Part shown: in pieces, positions 21,972 through 28,224 of the stretch
How positions within the stretch are numbered: the stretch's first letter is position 1
Layout: every line of letters starts with the position of its first letter
From: DATDCY01 sp964513745
GTDB lineage: Bacteria > JAUVQV01 > DATDCY01
Direction of reading: 5' to 3'
Assembly (NCBI GenBank): GCA_964513745.1
Contig: CAZEOK010000031.1
Location: forward strand, 1-28,224
Length of the DNA: 28,224 bases
The notes under the pieces: generated by a model
The model's input: the letters and a program-made list of their open reading frames with translations, nothing else
Database searches by the model: none
What the model was told of the DNA's origin: nothing
Translations under genes and position numbers: made by a program

Positions 21972-22739
21972 TCATCGCCTGTCGATCTCCGGCTCGTCCG
22001 GGGCGAAACGGTTGAGGAGGGCGCGCTCCTCGCTCGTCAGGCTCCCCGCCCCATGGGCTTCGAGCTTGGCCATGACCCGGTCGAACTCACCCCGGTTGAT
22101 CGGGTGCAGTTCCTGCCGGTTCGTGCGCCGCCAGCGCTCGAGGTCGCCCGCGCGCACCGCCGGCGCAGCCGCGCGCCGCTGAAAGCGCGCCGCCGGGGAA
22201 CTCCATCCCATCCAGCGCAGGTAGATCCAGCCCCCGAGGAAGCCGCCGAGGTGCGCGAAGTGTGCGATGCCGCCCCTGCCGAAGCCGAACCCGCCGAAGA
22301 GTGCGAGGGTGGTCATGACCACGACGAGCACCCGGGCCTCCACGGGGAAGACGCCCCAGAGGTAAATCCGCTCGCGCGGCCAGTGGCGCGCAAAGCCGAG
22401 GAAGACCCCGAAGACCGCCGCCGAGGCGCCGATGATCGGCGTGTCGAAGTTCAGGAACGACAGCAGGGCGCCGGCGACGCCGCTTGCGAAGTACAGCCCG
22501 AGGAAGTGCCGGGCACCAAGGTGCCCCTCGAGTCGCGAGCCGAAGAAATACAGACCGAGCATGTTGAAGAGCAGGTGGCCAGGCCCCGCGTGCGCGAACT
22601 GGTAGGTGACGATCGTCCAGGGCTGGAAAATGGCGAAACGGGGTACGAACGCGAGCAGGTCGAACAGGCGCGGGTTGGCAACGGTGAACAAGAAGACTCC
22701 CACGTTCATCACGATCAGCCGCAGCACCCAGGTAGTCAT
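21972..22739 (-). CDS. Rhomboid-family intramembrane serine protease
   Basis: 255 aa with six predicted membrane helices over residues 1-178 and a basic, cytoplasmic tail of about 75 residues. The catalytic Ser is S106 in GASAAVFG; the His is H163 in AHLGGFLGG. HLLFN (H55, N59) in the second helix supplies the oxyanion-side residues. It cleaves transmembrane substrates within the bilayer; the substrate is unknown. It lies 11 nt after rsmE on the same strand, so the two are probably co-transcribed. Confidence 0.93.
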   Translation of the reverse strand: MTTWVLRLIVMNVGVFLFTVANPRLFDLLAFVPRFAIFQPWTIVTYQFAHAGPGHLLFNMLGLYFFGSRLEGHLGARHFLGLYFASGVAGALLSFLNFDTPIIGASAAVFGVFLGFARHWPRERIYLWGVFPVEARVLVVVMTTLALFGGFGFGRGGIAHFAHLGGFLGGWIYLRWMGWSSPAARFQRRAAAPAVRAGDLERWRRTNRQELHPINRGEFDRVMAKLEAHGAGSLTSEERALLNRFAPDEPEIDRR

Positions 22740-22750
22740 TGTCGCGTCTC

Positions 22751-23461
22751 TTAAAACAGCCGGGCGAGCAACGCGGGGACCGCCGTCTCGGTGCTCAGGG
22801 TCCGTTCGCCGAGGCGGATCGGCGTAAATCCGCAGCCAGCGAGTTTTTCCACTTCATACGGGATGAATCCGCCTTCCGGGCCGATGGCCAGGGTCACCGT
22901 CCGGCCAACGTTGCGGGGGCATTCCTCGCGGGCGGTCGGATGGGCAACCAGCGGCAGCGTGTCCCGGATCAGCCCCGGCAGTTCGTCTTCGACAAAAGGC
23001 TTGAACAGGGGACGGATCAGGATCTCGGGAAGCAGCGTGTCCCGCGCCTGTTCCAGGCCAAGCAGCAATTGCCCGTTCATGGCTTCCGTCTCGAGATACG
23101 GACTCTGCCAGTAGCTTTTCTCGACCCGCCGGGCGTTGAGCAGGACGATCCGCTTCACACCCATGGAGCTTGCGGCCCGCAGCACGCGCCGCAACACCTT
23201 GGGGCGAGGCAGGACGAGAACGAGCGTCAAGGGGAGCGGCGCCGGCGGCGCGCGGTCGAGACGGACTTGCATCTCGAGGACTTCCGGGGTCAGCAGCAGG
23301 ACCCGGCCGCTGCCGAGCCCGCCGCCGAGCAGGCCGACGCGCAGTTCGTCGCCTATGGCCGCCCGATGAACCTCCAGCACGTGCCGGAGCCTGCGCCCGC
23401 GCAGCCGCACGCGCCCGCTGCTGTCGATGCCATCGTCTGGGAGCAGAAGAATCAGGTTCAT
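22751..23461 (-). CDS. rsmE: 16S rRNA (uracil-1498-N3)-methyltransferase RsmE
   Basis: 236 aa, SPOUT-family enzyme that methylates U1498 of 16S rRNA in the decoding region using S-adenosylmethionine. The N-terminal PUA-like part contains LRGRRLRHVLEVHR. The SPOUT knot has GPEGGFIPYEVE (194-205) and LGERTLSTETAVPALL (218-233), slightly different from the usual LG.R.LR.ETA. It is the first gene of a minus-strand pair with the rhomboid gene. The start at 23461 matches the family N-terminus; no obvious promoter or Shine-Dalgarno is visible just upstream. Confidence 0.93.
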   Translation of the reverse strand: MNLILLLPDDGIDSSGRVRLRGRRLRHVLEVHRAAIGDELRVGLLGGGLGSGRVLLLTPEVLEMQVRLDRAPPAPLPLTLVLVLPRPKVLRRVLRAASSMGVKRIVLLNARRVEKSYWQSPYLETEAMNGQLLLGLEQARDTLLPEILIRPLFKPFVEDELPGLIRDTLPLVAHPTAREECPRNVGRTVTLAIGPEGGFIPYEVEKLAGCGFTPIRLGERTLSTETAVPALLARLF

Positions 23462-23663
23462 ACGGCGGTCAGCGGCCCCGATCCCGCATCGGACAATGCC
23501 GTTCGCGATGGACCCGGCGGGTAGCGGTCTTCATGCCGATGGATTGTACTGTGCGCCCACGATTGTGAACAGCATCTCACCATCTCCTCGCCAGGTGGTC
23601 GACGGCCACTCGAAGGCTGCATCGCCCCTTTGCACGCGTTTTCCGGCAATGACGTTTTGATCC
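23462..23663. other. Divergent intergenic region
   Basis: About 200 nt between the rsmE start and the promoter of the cobamide operon. I see no gene, repeat or convincing promoter for rsmE in it. Confidence 0.4.
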
Positions 23664-23692
23664 TTGACAAACGCCATCCCGGCGCGAATACT
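23664..23692 (+). promoter_or_regulatory. Promoter of the cobamide operon
   Basis: A perfect TTGACA (23664-23669), a 17-nt spacer and AATACT (23687-23692). The start would be near 23699, just before the riboswitch, which supports both calls. Confidence 0.72.
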
Positions 23693-23704
23693 GCCGCGCA
23701 GATT

Positions 23705-23872
23705 CGCGAGTGGCCGCGAGGCCATGATAGGGAAGACGGTGAGAAACCGTCGCGGACCCGCCGCTGTAACCGGGGACGAAAGCCGAAAGAGCCACTGTTC
23801 CTGTTCGGGATGGGAAGGCACGGCGAGTAGGGCGATCCGGGAGCCAGAAGACCTGCTCGCGAGGCAGTTGAT
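23705..23872 (+). ncRNA. Cobalamin (AdoCbl) riboswitch
   Basis: Conserved blocks occur in order: GGGAAGACGGTGAGAAACCG (23730-23749), GACCCGCCGCTGTAACCGGG (23755-23774), GAGCCACTG (23790-23798), GGGAAGGCACGG (23812-23823) and the 3' B12-box region GAGCCAGAAGACCTGC (23841-23856), then CTCGCGAGGCAG, which can close P1 with the upstream GCGAG/GGCC sequence. A strong terminator lies at 23930-23966, so cobamide binding probably promotes premature termination before cobC. The boundaries are approximate. Confidence 0.93.
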
Positions 23873-23929
23873 GTGCTCCCCCCGTGGGGTGGGGGAGTCG
23901 CAGCTTGCACCGAGGATGGAATACGGCAT

Positions 23930-23966
23930 CCCCGGGCCTGGTGATCCCAGGTCCGGGGTTTTTTTT
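23930..23966 (+). terminator. Intrinsic terminator of the cobalamin riboswitch expression platform
   Basis: A 12-bp stem, CCCCGGGCCTGG (23930-23941) with CCAGGTCCGGGG (23947-23958), is followed by eight T (23959-23966). It lies 20 nt before the cobC start, so read-through is needed for cobC-cobU-cobT-bzaF expression. Confidence 0.92.
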
Positions 23967-23985
23967 CGCGCGGGAGGCGGGAGCG

Positions 23986-24603
23986 ATGGCACGGCGGCTG
24001 ATCCTGGTCCGGCACGGGCAGGTGGAGGTGCACTTCGAGGACCGGTTCGTCGGCTCGACGGACGCGGCCCTCTCGCCGGCCGGTCTGCATCAGGCACAGG
24101 ATCTGGCCTCCTGGCTGGCTGGGAAGAAGCCCGGGACCTGCTTCTGCAGCCCGCTGCAGCGGTGCACCGCGACCGCCCGCGCCGCCCTCAAAGGGCTCTC
24201 GCTGCAACCGGAGCTGGACCAGGATCTGCGCGAGGTGGACTTCGGCACGTGGGAGGGGCTGAGCTTCGCCGACATCGCCGGCAAGGATGCCGCGGCCGTG
24301 GACCGCTGGGCCCGTTTCGAGCCCGGTTTCCGGTTTCCCGGCGGTGAGAGCATCGACGATTTCACGAGGCGCATCGGGGCCGCCGCCGAGCGGATGGCCG
24401 CCGCACCGCACGAGACCGTGGTCGCGTTCACGCACGGCGGGGTCATCCGGTTCATGCTCTGCGCGTTGTTGCGGCTGGATCCGAGGAGTTATGCAGCGTT
24501 CGAGATACGACCCGCGGGGGTGGTGGAGCTGGCGCTCTTCGAGGGCGGGGCGCTGCTGCAGGGGCTCGGTAACGTCGCGGAACTTGGGGCGGGCCGAGGA
24601 TGA
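23986..24603 (+). CDS. cobC: Alpha-ribazole phosphatase (CobC), histidine phosphatase family
   Basis: 205 aa. The N-terminal LILVRHGQVEV holds the phosphoryl-accepting H10 of the RHG motif. CSPLQRCTATARAAL, DLREVDFGTWEGLSF and VVAFTHGGVIRFML (second catalytic His) complete the fold. It removes the 5'-phosphate from alpha-ribazole phosphate or adenosylcobamide phosphate in nucleotide-loop assembly. Other phosphoglycerate-mutase-like phosphatases share this fold; the riboswitch upstream and cobU/cobT downstream make CobC the best name. ATG 23986 is preceded by GGGAG. Confidence 0.88.
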   Translation: MARRLILVRHGQVEVHFEDRFVGSTDAALSPAGLHQAQDLASWLAGKKPGTCFCSPLQRCTATARAALKGLSLQPELDQDLREVDFGTWEGLSFADIAGKDAAAVDRWARFEPGFRFPGGESIDDFTRRIGAAAERMAAAPHETVVAFTHGGVIRFMLCALLRLDPRSYAAFEIRPAGVVELALFEGGALLQGLGNVAELGAGRG

Positions 24604-24730
24604 TACGACGTACTTCAACCCGTTGTTTATGCGTAGGAGAGAGGGCTTATCCCCTCCCGCCCGTTCGTTGTGAATTGTCATCAACTCGGGCGGGGGTCAA
24701 CCCCGCCCCTACGAAACTCGGGATCTGAAG
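24604..24730 (+). other. cobC-cobU spacer with perfect hairpin
   Basis: 127 nt without a gene. GGGCGGGG (24688-24695) and CCCCGCCC (24701-24708) form a perfect 8-bp stem with a 5-nt loop and no T-tract. The palindrome resembles dispersed intergenic REP-like elements seen in GC-rich genomes, but only one copy is in this window. Confidence 0.5.
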
Positions 24731-25330
24731 GTGGGCGCGATCATTCTCGTGACCGGCGGCAGCCGCAGCGGCAAGAGCGCATACGCGCAGGCGCTCGCGG
24801 AGTCCCGGCCCGGGCCGTGGACGTTCGTCGCCACCTGCCCGGCGATCGACGAGGAGATGGCGCGGAAGATCGAAGTCCACCAGCGGGAGCGGGATGCGCG
24901 GACGTGGACGACGATCGAGGAGGAGATCGAACTCGCGGGTGCGATCGAGCGGGCCGGAACCGGCTTCGGCGACCCGGCCGGTGCGCAACACGCGGGAACC
25001 GCTGATGCCGCCGGGGTGATCCTGGTCGACTGCTTGACGCTCTGGATAAACAACCTGATGTACCGCGCCTCGCTGGCGGGGCGGGAGGTGACCGAGCGGG
25101 AGGTCGCCGGATTGACCGACGCGGTGGTCCGGGCGGCCCGGAGCGCACCCGGCACCGTGATCTTCGTGACGAACGAGGTCGGCCTGGGGATCGTCCCCCC
25201 GGATGCGTCGACGCGGCTATACCGCAACCTCGTGGGACGAGCTGGACAAGCGATCGCGGCGGCCGCTGACGCGGCGGTCCTGGTGGTCTGCGGCATGCCA
25301 ATCACCCTCAAAGGAGACCCGGAGAGATGA
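24731..25330 (+). CDS. cobU: Bifunctional adenosylcobinamide kinase / adenosylcobinamide-phosphate guanylyltransferase
   Basis: 199 aa. Phosphorylates adenosylcobinamide and transfers GMP to give AdoCbi-GDP. The P-loop GGSRSGKS (9-16) follows the first strand. H50 in KIEVHQRER corresponds to the guanylylated histidine of CobU. VDCLTLWINNLMY and VTNEVGLGIVPPD, then RLYRNLVGRAGQAIA, are diagnostic. Relative to compact CobU it has a short, low-conservation insert (GFGDPAGAQHAGTADAAG). A GTG start is used at 24731. Its stop overlaps cobT (ATGA). Confidence 0.94.
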   Translation: MGAIILVTGGSRSGKSAYAQALAESRPGPWTFVATCPAIDEEMARKIEVHQRERDARTWTTIEEEIELAGAIERAGTGFGDPAGAQHAGTADAAGVILVDCLTLWINNLMYRASLAGREVTEREVAGLTDAVVRAARSAPGTVIFVTNEVGLGIVPPDASTRLYRNLVGRAGQAIAAAADAAVLVVCGMPITLKGDPER

Positions 25331-26388
25331 AGCTTCTGGAAGCGACCTGCGCGAAGATCGCCCCGCTCGACACGACGGCACAGGCTGCGGCAAAAGCCCG
25401 GCTCGATCAGCTGACGATGCCCCATTGGGCGCTCGGGCGGTTAATGGACCTGGCGCTGGAGTTGGCGGGGATCACCGGCTCGGCGCGGCCCCCCGTTGCG
25501 CGCAAGTGCGTCGTGGTCATGGCCGGGGACCACGGCGTCACCGCGGAGGGCGTGAGTCTCTACCCCGCCGAGGTGACGCAGCAGATGGTGTTCAATTTCG
25601 TCGCCGGCGGCGCCGGGATCAACGCGCTGGCGCGGCTGGTGGGCGCCGGGGTGCAGGTCGTCGACATGGGCGTGCGCGGCGATCTCTCCGCGCTGGCGGC
25701 CGCCGGGAAGATCGCGCGGATCCACATCGCGGACGGCACGAAGAACATGGCCGTTGGCGCAGCGATGTCGCGCGAGGAGGCGGTGCGCGCCGTCGAGGCC
25801 GGCATCGAAATCGCACTTGCGCTGGGGGCGACCACGGACGTCTTCGGCACCGGGGACATGGGGATCGGCAACACGACGCCGAGCAGCGCCATCGTCGCGG
25901 TGCTGACCGGCGAGACGGTGGCTGCGGTCACCGGCAAGGGCACCGGCATCGACGACGCCCAGCTCAAGGCCAAGGTCGGGGTCATCGAGCGGGCGATCGG
26001 CGTGAACAAGCCGGACGCCGCCGACGCACTGGATGTGCTGGCGAAGGTCGGCGGGTTCGAGATCGCCGGGATCGCCGGCGTGATCCTCGGCGCGGCATTC
26101 CTGCGCAAGCCGGTGGTCATCGACGGCTTCATCTCCACCGCCGGCGCGCTGATCGCGCAGGGGCTCTGCCCCGAATCCGCCAACTACATGATCGCAGCGC
26201 ACCGCAGCGTGGAGCGCGGGCATCAGGTCGCGCTGGCAAAGCTCGGCAAGAAGCCGCTGATGGATCTGGACCTGCGCCTCGGCGAGGGCACGGGGGCGGC
26301 GCTGGCGATGCACCTCGTGGAGGCCGCGGTCCGGGTGCTGACCGAGGTCGCGACGTTCGGCGAGGCGGGAGTCGCGACCGCGGAGTGA
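25327..26388 (+). CDS. cobT: Nicotinate-nucleotide-dimethylbenzimidazole phosphoribosyltransferase CobT
   Basis: 353 aa. Activates the lower-ligand base by transferring ribose phosphate from nicotinate mononucleotide, yielding alpha-ribazole phosphate or an analogue. CobT hallmarks: VVMAGDHGVTAEGVSLYP, GTGDMGIGNTTPSSAI, LCPESANYMIAAHRS and DLRLGEGTGAALAM, whose E320 matches the catalytic Glu near position 317 of the Salmonella enzyme. It overlaps cobU by 4 nt and is followed after 11 nt by the bzaF-like gene, so base synthesis and base activation are adjacent. Confidence 0.96.
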   Translation: MKLLEATCAKIAPLDTTAQAAAKARLDQLTMPHWALGRLMDLALELAGITGSARPPVARKCVVVMAGDHGVTAEGVSLYPAEVTQQMVFNFVAGGAGINALARLVGAGVQVVDMGVRGDLSALAAAGKIARIHIADGTKNMAVGAAMSREEAVRAVEAGIEIALALGATTDVFGTGDMGIGNTTPSSAIVAVLTGETVAAVTGKGTGIDDAQLKAKVGVIERAIGVNKPDAADALDVLAKVGGFEIAGIAGVILGAAFLRKPVVIDGFISTAGALIAQGLCPESANYMIAAHRSVERGHQVALAKLGKKPLMDLDLRLGEGTGAALAMHLVEAAVRVLTEVATFGEAGVATAE

Positions 26389-26399
26389 GGAGACAGGAC

Positions 26400-27707
26400 A
26401 TGGCATCGCAGATCGAACGGGCACGGGCAGGCGAAATCACCCTGGAGATGGCGCAGGTGGCGCGGGACGAGGAGTTGTCCCCCGCGATCATTCGCGAGCG
26501 GGTTGCCAAAGGCACGATCGTCATCCCCAACAACACGAACCGCCGGCACCGCGCCGTGGGCATCGGCGAGGGTCTGCGGACCAAGGTCAACGCGAGCATT
26601 GGCACCTCGAGCGACATCGTCGACGTTCAGGCCGAGATCGCCAAGGCCCTCGGCGCCGAGGAAGAGGGCGCCGACACCTTGATGGAACTTTCGGTCGGCG
26701 GGAACCTCGACGAGATTCGGCGCGAGGTTCTGGCCGCGACCAGTCTCCCGGTGGGCAACGTCCCGCTCTACCAGGCCTTCTGCGAGGCCACGCGCCGCTA
26801 CGGCCACCCCGACAAGCTCGACGAGGAGTTGCTCTTCGAGCTGATCGAGCGCCAGTGCGCCGACGGCATCAGCTTCATGGCGATCCACTGCGGCATCAAT
26901 CTCTACACGATCGAACGGTTACAAAAACAGGGGTACCGCTACGGCGGGCTGGTCTCCAAGGGCGGCACCTTCATGATCTCCTGGATGCTCGCCAACCGGA
27001 GTGACAACCCGCTCTATGCGCAGTTCGACCGCGTTGCCGCGATCCTCAAGAAGTACGATGTGGTCCTGAGTCTGGGCAACGGCATCCGGGCCGGCGCGAT
27101 CCACGACTCCTCAGACCGCGCCCAGGTGGCCGAGCTGGTGATCAACTGCGAGCTCGCGGATATCGGCCGCGAGATGGGCTGCCAGATGATGGTCGAGGGA
27201 CCCGGTCACGTGCCGCTGGACGAGATCGAGGGGAACATCCAGCTTGAGAAGCGGATGAGCGGCAACGCGCCGTATTACGTCCTCGGTCCGCTGCCCTGTG
27301 ACGTGGGTGCCGGGTACGACCACGTGACGGCAGCCGTCGGCGCCGCGTCCTCCAGCCGTTTCGGCGCGGACCTGATCTGCTACATCACGCCCGCCGAGCA
27401 CCTCGCGCTGCCGAACGTGGAGGACGTGCGCGAGGGGGTCCGGGTGGCCCGCCTTGCCGTGCACATGGGCGACGTGGTCAAGCTCGGCGGCCGAGCACGG
27501 GACCGCAACCGGGAGATGAGCAAAGCCCGGCGCGACATGAAGTGGGGCCGACAGTTCGATCTGGGGCTCTTCGGTCCCCTGGCGAAGCAGATCCGCGCCA
27601 GCCGGACACCCGAGGACGAAGCCACCTGCACGATGTGCGGCGACTTCTGCGCCGCCAAGAACGCGGGCGCGCTCTTTTGCGACCATGTCTCGGCGGAAAA
27701 GCAGTAG
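26400..27707 (+). CDS. bzaF: ThiC-family radical SAM enzyme, probable 5-hydroxybenzimidazole synthase BzaF
   Basis: 435 aa. The ThiC/BzaF family rearranges aminoimidazole ribotide with radical SAM chemistry: ThiC makes the thiamine pyrimidine, BzaF makes 5-hydroxybenzimidazole, the anaerobic precursor of the cobamide lower ligand. Visible: IVIPNNTNRRHRAVGIGEG, NASIGTSSD, SLGNGIRAGAIHDSSD, MVEGPGHVPLDEIEGN and LGPLPCDVGAGYDHV. The C-terminal cluster motif is C410TMCGDFC417 (CX2CX3C), the short form used by BzaF and also by short ThiC proteins, so the motif alone does not decide. Lack of an N-terminal ThiC extension, a cobalamin riboswitch, and cobT 11 nt upstream favour BzaF. GGAGACAGG is the ribosome binding site. 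Confidence 0.85.
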   Translation: MASQIERARAGEITLEMAQVARDEELSPAIIRERVAKGTIVIPNNTNRRHRAVGIGEGLRTKVNASIGTSSDIVDVQAEIAKALGAEEEGADTLMELSVGGNLDEIRREVLAATSLPVGNVPLYQAFCEATRRYGHPDKLDEELLFELIERQCADGISFMAIHCGINLYTIERLQKQGYRYGGLVSKGGTFMISWMLANRSDNPLYAQFDRVAAILKKYDVVLSLGNGIRAGAIHDSSDRAQVAELVINCELADIGREMGCQMMVEGPGHVPLDEIEGNIQLEKRMSGNAPYYVLGPLPCDVGAGYDHVTAAVGAASSSRFGADLICYITPAEHLALPNVEDVREGVRVARLAVHMGDVVKLGGRARDRNREMSKARRDMKWGRQFDLGLFGPLAKQIRASRTPEDEATCTMCGDFCAAKNAGALFCDHVSAEKQ

Positions 27708-27712
27708 GATCG

Positions 27713-27733
27713 CCGCACCACCGGGTGGAGCGG
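27713..27733 (+). terminator. Weak hairpin after bzaF
   Basis: CCGC-A-CCAC (27713-27721) pairs with GTGG-A-GCGG (27725-27733) around a 3-nt loop, with one A/A mismatch. There is no T-tract, so terminator function is uncertain. Confidence 0.3.
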
Positions 27734-28224
27734 TGCATATCCTCCTCATCAGCGGCCAGGCTCTTTCAGCTTTCTCGGGAAGGTGAACATGCACCTTGTC
27801 CCCAGGGACTTCTCCCAAAGTACTCACAGGCATTCCAGACAGCCTTGCGGGACTTGTCCACCACAAGGTCCGCAAGCCGGATCGAGCTCTGGATATGATC
27901 GCCTTTATCCACGAAGCCTTCGGGAATGAGTGTCGCCAGAGAAAAAGGATTCCCTTCGCCGGGGCTCTTCCCGGGGGAGTGACTTCGGCTTCGAGACCTT
28001 TCGCGCGGGGCCACATCGACAGCTCCCATCCTTTCGGGACGATCTTGAGGAGGCGTCCGTATACGCTGTTCGAGATGATTGCCCAAACCGCTCGGCAGCA
28101 CGTCGAGAATGACGATGTTTGACGGGGGTATCGGACAGTCTCCGAAAAAGGTACCCAGGCCGCGGAATCTCACCTCGTGCCTCCCCGGCTCGTGAATGAA
28201 GTATTGCGACCAGATATCCATCGC
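27734..28224. other. Right end of the window, no identifiable gene
   Basis: About 490 nt. On the minus strand an open frame runs from the window edge (first ATG at 28221) to a TGA at 27766, with 151 residues from that ATG (contains PSNIVILDVLPSGLGNHLEQ and LIPEGFVDKGDHIQSSIRLA). It could be the 3' part of a gene extending past the edge. I recognise no domain, the middle is low-complexity (Arg/Ser-rich), and other frames are open too. It may be a decayed or frameshifted gene. Confidence 0.3.

Noticed and set aside
25203..27707. 834-aa plus-strand frame running through cobT into bzaF, suggesting a fusion
   Set aside because: The first 400 residues are an out-of-frame reading of cobU/cobT. The true gene begins at ATG 26400 with its own ribosome binding site.
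1..28224. tRNA or rRNA genes, CRISPR arrays, insertion sequences
   Set aside because: I found no cloverleaf sequence, repeat-spacer pattern or complete transposase gene with terminal inverted repeats.

Overview
The window is GC-rich, tightly packed bacterial DNA, probably a scaffold from a draft or metagenome assembly because a 10-N gap interrupts napG. The gene content suggests an anaerobic, menaquinone-respiring, cytochrome-rich bacterium of the Desulfobacterota/Desulfuromonadia (Geobacter- or Desulfovibrio-like) type: multiheme cytochromes, a monomeric-type Nap system with a tetraheme NapM-like protein, a Tup tungstate transporter, a CBS-DRTGG family II pyrophosphatase, and a cobamide operon with a ThiC/BzaF-family enzyme. 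The taxonomic placement is inference.

Layout. (1) 1-7300: tail of an unknown gene; a manganese-dependent pyrophosphatase; two paralogous polytopic membrane proteins with C-terminal TPRs (minus 2022-3824, plus 4352-5962) on either side of a cold-shock gene; a soluble GAF histidine kinase. (2) 7301-11410: a tungstate/molybdate module made of an HTH plus periplasmic-binding-protein-like regulator with a three-copy 10-bp-phased repeat over its own leader, followed by tupA, tupB and tupC. The tupA and tupB leaders share a structured-looking repeat that I do not recognise. (3) 11491-20067: a two-component system whose kinase has a c-type haem motif in its sensor domain, followed by a continuous operon: octaheme nitrite reductase, tetraheme NapM-like cytochrome, napA, napD, napG (broken by Ns) and napH. 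(4) 20140-21910: moeA and mobB for Mo-cofactor maturation. (5) 21972-23461 minus: rhomboid protease and rsmE. (6) 23664-27707: promoter, cobalamin riboswitch and intrinsic terminator, then cobC, cobU, cobT and a bzaF-like gene for cobamide lower-ligand synthesis and attachment. (7) 27708-28224: no gene I can identify.

How it fits together. Tungstate/molybdate uptake, MoeA/MobB, NapA and an octaheme nitrite reductase lie within about 14 kb. I read region 3 as a nitrate-to-nitrite-to-ammonium respiratory unit in which the octaheme nitrite reductase occupies the place that napC holds in the Desulfovibrio-type napCMADGH order, with NapGH as the likely quinol-side electron entry. The adjacent haem-bearing kinase and OmpR-type regulator are the obvious candidate controllers.

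Two further signals run across the window. Four genes (the two TPR membrane proteins and both histidine kinases) have promoter-like elements placed so that transcription would start at or within about 2 nt of the ATG, suggesting leaderless mRNAs. The repeated tupA/tupB leader element is the best candidate here for an undescribed cis-acting RNA.
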